A stretch of DNA of 64,000 bases from Caballeronia sp. TF1N1. Lineage in GTDB: Bacteria; Pseudomonadota; Gammaproteobacteria; Burkholderiales; Burkholderiaceae. The stretch spans positions 1 to 64,000 of the forward strand of contig NZ_CP084628.1 in NCBI RefSeq assembly GCF_022878925.1, read 5' to 3'. Positions within the stretch are counted from its first letter, which is position 1; each line of letters opens with the position of its first letter. A program made the position numbers and the translations under genes. The notes beneath the pieces were generated by a model, which was given only the letters and a program-made list of their open reading frames with translations, had not been told where the DNA came from and made no database searches. Shown here piece after piece: positions 59,369 through 64,000 of the stretch.

Positions 59369-59917
59369 ATGCGCCACGCATTGGACCGCTTCTCGCGCGG
59401 GCTCGACGCCTTTTGCCGGGGCGTCGCGTTGTCCGTCGGCGCGGCGGTCATCGCGACCGTGCTCGTCATTTCGTATGGCGTGCTCGCGCGCGAAGCGCTG
59501 CATCTTTCCGATGTCTGGGTCACGGAAGTCACGACTTACCTCATGGCCTACATGACCTTCGTGGGCACCGCGGCGCTGGCGTGGCAAGGCCGGCATCTCA
59601 AGGTCGACGTTCTCAGCGCACATCTCGGCGAACGTGGCAAGCGCGCGCTCGCGTTCATATCGACGGCCATCGTCACGGCGGTCGCGTTCGCGCTCGCATG
59701 CCTCGCATTCGACTTCTGGTGGGAGGCGTACACGAGTGGTGAACGTTCGTGGGGCATGTTCTCGCTATCGCTGTGGATTCCTTATTCGGGCTTCTTCGCG
59801 GGCATGCTGCTTTTGTGCATCGCGCAGATCGTACGCTTGCTGACCATCGTATTCGCACGCGAACCGGCAGGCCGTGAAGTCGCCATCGACGACATGCTGC
59901 TCGGGAGAGAAGAATGA
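59369..59917 (+). CDS. TRAP transporter small membrane subunit (DctQ family)
   Basis: A 182-residue four-helix membrane protein. DctQ features are FVGTAALAWQGRHLKVDVLS at about residue 65 and WIPYSGFFAGMLLLCIAQIV near residue 140. It begins 9 nt after dctP and overlaps the dctM start by 4 nt. It pairs with DctM in a sodium- or proton-driven importer. Confidence 0.92.
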   Translation: MRHALDRFSRGLDAFCRGVALSVGAAVIATVLVISYGVLAREALHLSDVWVTEVTTYLMAYMTFVGTAALAWQGRHLKVDVLSAHLGERGKRALAFISTAIVTAVAFALACLAFDFWWEAYTSGERSWGMFSLSLWIPYSGFFAGMLLLCIAQIVRLLTIVFAREPAGREVAIDDMLLGREE

Positions 59918-61230
59918 ATCAGCTCGTCATCGGTGCGGGGATGTTCGGCGGCTTGCTCGCGGTGTTGTCGATGGGCGTGCCCATTGCGTTCGCGTTGCTG
60001 TTCGTCGCCCTCGCCTCGCTGTTCGTCACGGGCGGCGGATGGGATGCACTGAGTCTCGTACCGAGCACGTACTGGGGATCGGTTGCCACCTTCACGCTGA
60101 CTTCCGTGCCGATGTTCATGTTCATGGGCGCGATCGTCTCCGCGTCGGGCATGGGCGCGCGTCTTTATGCGGCGCTGGCGACGATCCTCGACGGCGTGCC
60201 CGGCGGCCTCGCCGTTGCGACGACGCTTGCATGCGGCGTGATGGCGGCCGTATCCGGTTCGAGCGTGGCGACGGCGGCGGCCATCGGCGGCTTCGCTGTG
60301 TCGGAGATGCGCCGGCACCGCGTTCCCGAAGCGCGTGCATGCGGCGCGGTTGCGGCGGGCGGCACGCTCGGCATTCTGTTGCCGCCGAGCATACCGTTGA
60401 TCGTGTATAGCGTGATCGCGGAGCAAAGTATCGGCAAACTGTTCGTCGCGACACTCATCCCCGGCGCGATCATGGCTTCTGCTTTCGGCATCTATCAGAT
60501 ACTGCTCGCCATGCGCGATCGTGCGCGCGGCAGCGAGAGCGAAAGGCGCACGAGGCCGCTCGCGAGCATGCGCGAACGTGTCGTCGCATTGAAAGACGTC
60601 GGCCCGTTCGCTCTGTTGATTCTCATCATTCTCGGCTCGCTGTATCGCGGGCTTGCAACGCCTCAGGAAGCGGCGTCGCTCGGTATCGTCGCAAGTCTGG
60701 TGCTTGCGGGCGTCGTGTACCGGGAGCTTTCGTGGAGCAAATTCCGGCAAATCTTGATCAGCGCGGCCCAAAGCAGCGTGATGATCCTCGCGGTGATTTC
60801 ATCGGCCATCGTGTTCGGCTATGTGATGACGACGAGCCAGGTTGCGGCGTCGCTCACGCAAACCGTCGCGGGCGCGCACGTCGAACCGTGGGTGCTGTTC
60901 GTGAGCATCAACGTGTTGCTGATCTTTCTCGGCTGCTTCATGGAGACGATCGCGATCATCGTCGTGACCATGCCCGTGCTCGTGCCGGTCGTGGAGGCGT
61001 ATCACTGGAATCTGATCTGGTTCGGCGTGGTCGTCGTCATCAACATGGAGATGGCGCTCATCCATCCGCCGGTGGGACTCAACCTCTTTGTCGTGCAGAG
61101 CGTCGCGCCCGATGTCCCGTTGCGACGGATCGTGCTCGGCACGTTGCCTTATGTGTTCATCATGATGGGCGTTCTCGCGCTCATCGGTATTTTTCCTTCG
61201 CTTTCGACAATGCTGCTCGGCGCGAACTGA
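59914..61230 (+). CDS. TRAP transporter large permease (DctM family)
   Basis: A 438-residue inner-membrane permease with about 12 hydrophobic segments. Family motifs are SMGVPIAFALLFVALASLFV, VPMFMFMGAIVSASGMGARL, GGTLGILLPPSIPLIVYSVI and the C-terminal MALIHPPVGLNLFVVQ. ATGA overlaps the dctQ stop. It completes the TRAP transporter and is followed 26 nt later by the dioxygenase gene, so the solute may feed that enzyme. Confidence 0.94.
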   Translation: MNQLVIGAGMFGGLLAVLSMGVPIAFALLFVALASLFVTGGGWDALSLVPSTYWGSVATFTLTSVPMFMFMGAIVSASGMGARLYAALATILDGVPGGLAVATTLACGVMAAVSGSSVATAAAIGGFAVSEMRRHRVPEARACGAVAAGGTLGILLPPSIPLIVYSVIAEQSIGKLFVATLIPGAIMASAFGIYQILLAMRDRARGSESERRTRPLASMRERVVALKDVGPFALLILIILGSLYRGLATPQEAASLGIVASLVLAGVVYRELSWSKFRQILISAAQSSVMILAVISSAIVFGYVMTTSQVAASLTQTVAGAHVEPWVLFVSINVLLIFLGCFMETIAIIVVTMPVLVPVVEAYHWNLIWFGVVVVINMEMALIHPPVGLNLFVVQSVAPDVPLRRIVLGTLPYVFIMMGVLALIGIFPSLSTMLLGAN

Positions 61231-61256
61231 CACACGCCCGGCTACGAGGAGTTCGC

Positions 61257-62081
61257 ATGGACATTCGCAAAGTGGCGGGCGCGCTGGGCGCCGAAATCTC
61301 CGGCATCGATCTGTCGCGAGGCGTGACGCGCGAACAAGCGAGCGTTTTGCGCGCGGCGCTCAACGAGCATCTCGTCATCTTTCTGCGTGACCAGAACCTC
61401 GCTCCCCGGCAGTTCCTGGATTTTGCGGAGGCGATGGGCGAGCCTATCGAATATCCCTTTGTGAAGAGCCTCGAAGGTTTTCCGACCATCATCGAAGTCA
61501 AGAAACTGGAAACGGAGCGCGTGAATTTCGGCGGCATCTGGCATTCGGACACGACCTATCTCGACGTGCCGCCCATGGGCTCGATGCTGCTCTCGCGCGA
61601 GATTCCGCCCTATGGCGGCGACACCCTGTTCGCGAACCAGCAGCTTGCGTACGACGCGTTGTCCGACACCATGAAGCGGCTCCTCGAAGGACTGAAGGGC
61701 ATCAGTTCGTCGGCCAAGGCGGATGTGTCGCGTACCCGAGAGGATCGCATTCGAACGGACGGCGCGGGCAAGAAGCCGGACGATTTCGTGGCGAAGCATC
61801 CCGTCGTGCGCACGCATCCGGAGACGGGACGCAAGGGGCTTTACGTGAACATTGCGCATACGGTCGGCATCGACGGCATGACCACCGACGAAAGCGCGCC
61901 GCTGCTCGACTTCCTGTTTCGACATCAGGTGAAACCGGAGTTCACGTGCCGGTTCGTCTGGTCGAACAACGCGATTGCTTTCTGGGACAATCGCGCGGCT
62001 CAGCATAATCCGGTGAACGATTATCACGGGTTTCGGCGGGTGATGCAGCGGATCACGCTCAAGGGGGACGTGCCGCGATGA
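61257..62081 (+). CDS. TauD/TfdA-family alpha-ketoglutarate-dependent dioxygenase
   Basis: A 274-residue Fe(II)/2-oxoglutarate dioxygenase. The metal triad is His96-x-Asp98 (IWHSDTTYLD) and His250 (WDNRAAQHNPVNDY), and an Arg in the FRRVMQR segment should bind 2-oxoglutarate. GAGGA precedes ATG 61257. It is the last gene of the TRAP operon, so it probably oxidises the imported compound (taurine-, aryloxyacetate- or acid-like). A hairpin follows. Confidence 0.9.
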   Translation: MDIRKVAGALGAEISGIDLSRGVTREQASVLRAALNEHLVIFLRDQNLAPRQFLDFAEAMGEPIEYPFVKSLEGFPTIIEVKKLETERVNFGGIWHSDTTYLDVPPMGSMLLSREIPPYGGDTLFANQQLAYDALSDTMKRLLEGLKGISSSAKADVSRTREDRIRTDGAGKKPDDFVAKHPVVRTHPETGRKGLYVNIAHTVGIDGMTTDESAPLLDFLFRHQVKPEFTCRFVWSNNAIAFWDNRAAQHNPVNDYHGFRRVMQRITLKGDVPR

Positions 62082-62093
62082 GGGGGGTGGGGG

Positions 62094-62115
62094 CGACGTG
62101 GGATTGGCCACGTCG
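62094..62115 (+). terminator. Hairpin after the dioxygenase gene
   Basis: A perfect 8-bp stem, CGACGTGG (62094-62101) and CCACGTCG (62108-62115), with a 6-nt loop, 12 nt past the stop. No T tract follows. It probably ends the TRAP-dioxygenase transcript ahead of the LysR gene. Confidence 0.55.
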
Positions 62116-62219
62116 ATCAGGCAGCATGACGCCTAAACCTTTGCGCTCACCCCAGACCCGATGCATACTTTCTCTTCGGAAGCAGCGCTGCGGCGAAAAG
62201 ACCGCACCCCGGAGACTCG

Positions 62220-63122
62220 ATGCGATTCGACCTGCAATCGTTGAAACTGTTCATCGCCGTGTGCGAGCACGGCAGCATTGCCCGCGCGGCGGAAGCCGAA
62301 AACATTGCGCCTTCCGCGCTCAGCAAGCGCATGTCCCATCTTGAAGACACGCTCAAGAACGCGCTCTTCGTGCGCAGCAACAAGGGACTCGAACTGACGA
62401 CCGCCGCTGCGGCACTCCTGCAGCACGCCCGCGTGCTGTTGCGAGACATCGCCCAAATGGAGAGCGAGTTACTGGACCACGCCGAAGGCGTGCGCGGTCA
62501 GATTCGCTTACATGCGAGCCTCTCGACCATCGTTCAGTACATCGCCAACGACATACGCGTTTTTCTGGAGATGCACCCCGGGCTGCGCATCGATCTTCAG
62601 GAAAGCCTGAGCCCCGCGGTGGTCCGCGCCGTGGCGGAAAACGCGGCGGATATCGGCGTGTTCGGCGGCACGACGGTTACCACCGGCCTGCAGGTCTTCC
62701 CTTATCGCAGCGACCGGCTGGTGGTCATCATGCCGCCCGATCATCCGCTCGGCCGCGCCGAACGGGTCACGTTCCGCGAAGTCGCCGAGTATCCGCTCGT
62801 GGGGCCGCAAGTGGGCAGCTATCTGAATTCGTTGGTGCTGCGCGCGGCGGCGGATCTCGATCACCCGCTCAAGCTGTCGATTCGCGTCAACGGTTTCGAA
62901 CCGGTGCGCAGCATGGTGGAAGCGCGGCTTGGCATCGGGCTCGTGCCGGAGCATCACGCCGAACGGTACGTCAGTTCCGCGCCGCTGATCGCCGTGCATC
63001 TGGATGAAGCTTGGGCGGAGCGCCACTGGAAAATCTGCGTGCGCGAAGCCGAGTCGCTTCCCGTGCCGGTGCAACTGTTTCTCAAGCATCTGCTTGCAAG
63101 TCAGGATGCGGCACACCATTAG
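62220..63122 (+). CDS. LysR-family transcriptional regulator
   Basis: A 300-residue LysR regulator. The helix-turn-helix is at residues 1-60 (LKLFIAVCEHGSIARAAEAE, APSALSKRMSHLEDTLKNAL). The periplasmic-binding-like effector domain begins near residue 90 (GQIRLHASLSTIVQYIANDI). It follows the dioxygenase gene by 138 nt and converges on the SMP-30 gene. No target site was recognised. It may act on the TRAP operon, the lactonase or genes outside the window. Confidence 0.9.
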   Translation: MRFDLQSLKLFIAVCEHGSIARAAEAENIAPSALSKRMSHLEDTLKNALFVRSNKGLELTTAAAALLQHARVLLRDIAQMESELLDHAEGVRGQIRLHASLSTIVQYIANDIRVFLEMHPGLRIDLQESLSPAVVRAVAENAADIGVFGGTTVTTGLQVFPYRSDRLVVIMPPDHPLGRAERVTFREVAEYPLVGPQVGSYLNSLVLRAAADLDHPLKLSIRVNGFEPVRSMVEARLGIGLVPEHHAERYVSSAPLIAVHLDEAWAERHWKICVREAESLPVPVQLFLKHLLASQDAAHH

Positions 63123-63140
63123 GCGCCGGCAATCGGTCAA

Positions 63141-64000
63141 TCACGAATAAGCCAGCTTCAATCCTGCTTGCGGCCATTGCAGCCTGGCCAGGCGGCCCGT
63201 GCCGGAGAGCGTCACGTAGGCCGTCTTCATGTCGGCGCCGCCGAAGCAGATGTTGGTCACCATGCCATCGGGCACCGGCACCTGTCGCAGCACTTCACCG
63301 GATGGCGCGACGACCGTGATGCAACCGGTCACGAGCGTGGCCACGCAAATGTTGCCCTCGGCGTCCAGCGCCAGGCTGTCGAAGCGCTGATAACCCGGCA
63401 AGCCGCAAACCAGACGCCCGCCATGCGGCGACGGATAAGGATGCCTGCGCGCCCGGCCGGGCGCTTCCAGATCGAATGCCCAGAGCCGCGCGGTCTCGGT
63501 CTCCGCCACATAGACGATGCTGTCGTCGGGCGACAAACCGACGCCATTGGCCGTGGTGAGCGGATACGCCACCTCGACGATGGCCGAACCATCGGCGCGA
63601 GCGTAATAGAGGCCCGCGTGATCGCGCTCGCGCAGCCGGTTCTTTCCGAAGTCGGTGAAGTAGAAGCCGCCGTCGTGGTCGAACACGATGTCGTTCGGAC
63701 CGCACAGCGGATGATCGCCGCAGTGGTCATACAGCGTCGTGAGCAAGCCCGACTGCGGGTCGAAGCGCTCGATACGCCCGCTCGTATAACGCGGATGCAC
63801 GCCCGGTTTCGTGCGATTCAGTCCGGCAACGGTACGAAACAGAAAACCGCCGTTATTGCAGATGTAGAAGGCGCCATCCGGCCCGAGCGCCAGACCGTTG
63901 GGGCCGCCGTCCACCGCCGCCAGCACGCTCACTTTACCGTCGGGCGAAACGCGGCTGATGGTCTCCCGCTCGATCTCGACGAGCACCACGGAGCCATCGG
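63141..64000 (-). CDS. SMP-30/gluconolactonase-family protein, partial
   Basis: The last 286 or so residues of a six-bladed beta-propeller lactonase of the SMP-30/gluconolactonase type; the N-terminus lies beyond the right edge, and the frame is open to base 64000. Conserved segments are VDGGPNGLALGPDGAFYICN, CGPNDIVFDHDGGFYFTDFG, TTANGVGLSPDDSIVYVAET and VTNICFGGADMKTAYVTLSG. These carry the Asn/Asp metal ligands of the family. It would hydrolyse a sugar-acid or related lactone. The gene converges on the LysR regulator with an 18-nt gap. Confidence 0.88.
   Translation of the reverse strand, partial: DGSVVLVEIERETISRVSPDGKVSVLAAVDGGPNGLALGPDGAFYICNNGGFLFRTVAGLNRTKPGVHPRYTSGRIERFDPQSGLLTTLYDHCGDHPLCGPNDIVFDHDGGFYFTDFGKNRLRERDHAGLYYARADGSAIVEVAYPLTTANGVGLSPDDSIVYVAETETARLWAFDLEAPGRARRHPYPSPHGGRLVCGLPGYQRFDSLALDAEGNICVATLVTGCITVVAPSGEVLRQVPVPDGMVTNICFGGADMKTAYVTLSGTGRLARLQWPQAGLKLAYS

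Noticed and set aside
1..64000. CRISPR arrays, insertion sequences, tRNA or rRNA genes
   Set aside because: No regularly spaced repeats, transposase genes, terminal inverted repeats or recognisable RNA genes were seen while reading both strands.

Overview
The window is a high-GC, densely coded stretch typical of a Burkholderiaceae chromosome. A Caballeronia/Paraburkholderia-type genome is my best guess from gene content and codon use; no rRNA or tRNA is present to confirm it. About two thirds of it (roughly 0.2-42.3 kb) is one complete type VI secretion system (T6SS) locus. The last third (46.5-64 kb) holds small catabolic and regulatory units.

T6SS layout. Genes for all thirteen core components TssA-TssM are present, in four blocks. 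Block 1, on the minus strand (0.2-3.0 kb), is hcp-vgrG. Block 2, plus strand (3.2-12.4 kb), is a second divergent Hcp-like gene, tssE, tssF, tssG, clpV, the FHA gene tagH and the phosphatase gene pppA. Block 3, minus strand (27.8 down to 12.4 kb), starts with a CHAT-protease-like gene, a two-partner-secretion transporter (TpsB) and a 2050-residue TpsA exoprotein. It then runs with short gaps into tssA, a DUF6484-like gene, a TIGR02270-like gene, tssB and tssC. Block 4, plus strand (28.0-40.4 kb), is tssJ, tssK, tssL (with an OmpA-type domain), tssM, tagF, the kinase gene ppkA, an MltA-type lytic transglycosylase gene and a NarL-type response regulator. A hybrid sensor kinase faces the regulator. 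PpkA, PppA, FHA and TagF indicate threonine-phosphorylation control of assembly. No PAAR gene and no obvious effector/immunity pair lies inside the window.

Most unusual feature: a CHAT + TPS exoprotein module placed, apparently co-transcribed, ahead of the tssA-tssC operon, so that a second, outer-membrane secretion route would be expressed together with the T6SS sheath and baseplate genes.

42.5-46 kb carries a tightly coupled cassette: a sigma-factor-like protein, a tiny ORF and a membrane-anchored protein with 17 TPR-like repeats. 46.2-49.0 kb is a gene graveyard: a peroxidase C-terminal fragment, a twice-frameshifted sugar-efflux MFS remnant, a frameshifted ProC-like gene and an FCD-domain fragment. 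An intact GH19-type lysozyme/chitinase gene lies among them.

49.1-64 kb holds an acid-sugar dehydratase of the mandelate racemase group, a three-subunit molybdenum hydroxylase, an isochorismatase-like hydrolase with a GlxA-type AraC regulator and a GT9 glycosyltransferase. It ends with an IclR-regulated TRAP transporter (DctP-DctQ-DctM) plus TauD/TfdA dioxygenase unit, a LysR regulator and a partial SMP-30 lactonase. Two tandem inverted repeats (TTTCG-N6-CGAAA) directly ahead of the IclR gene look like its operator.
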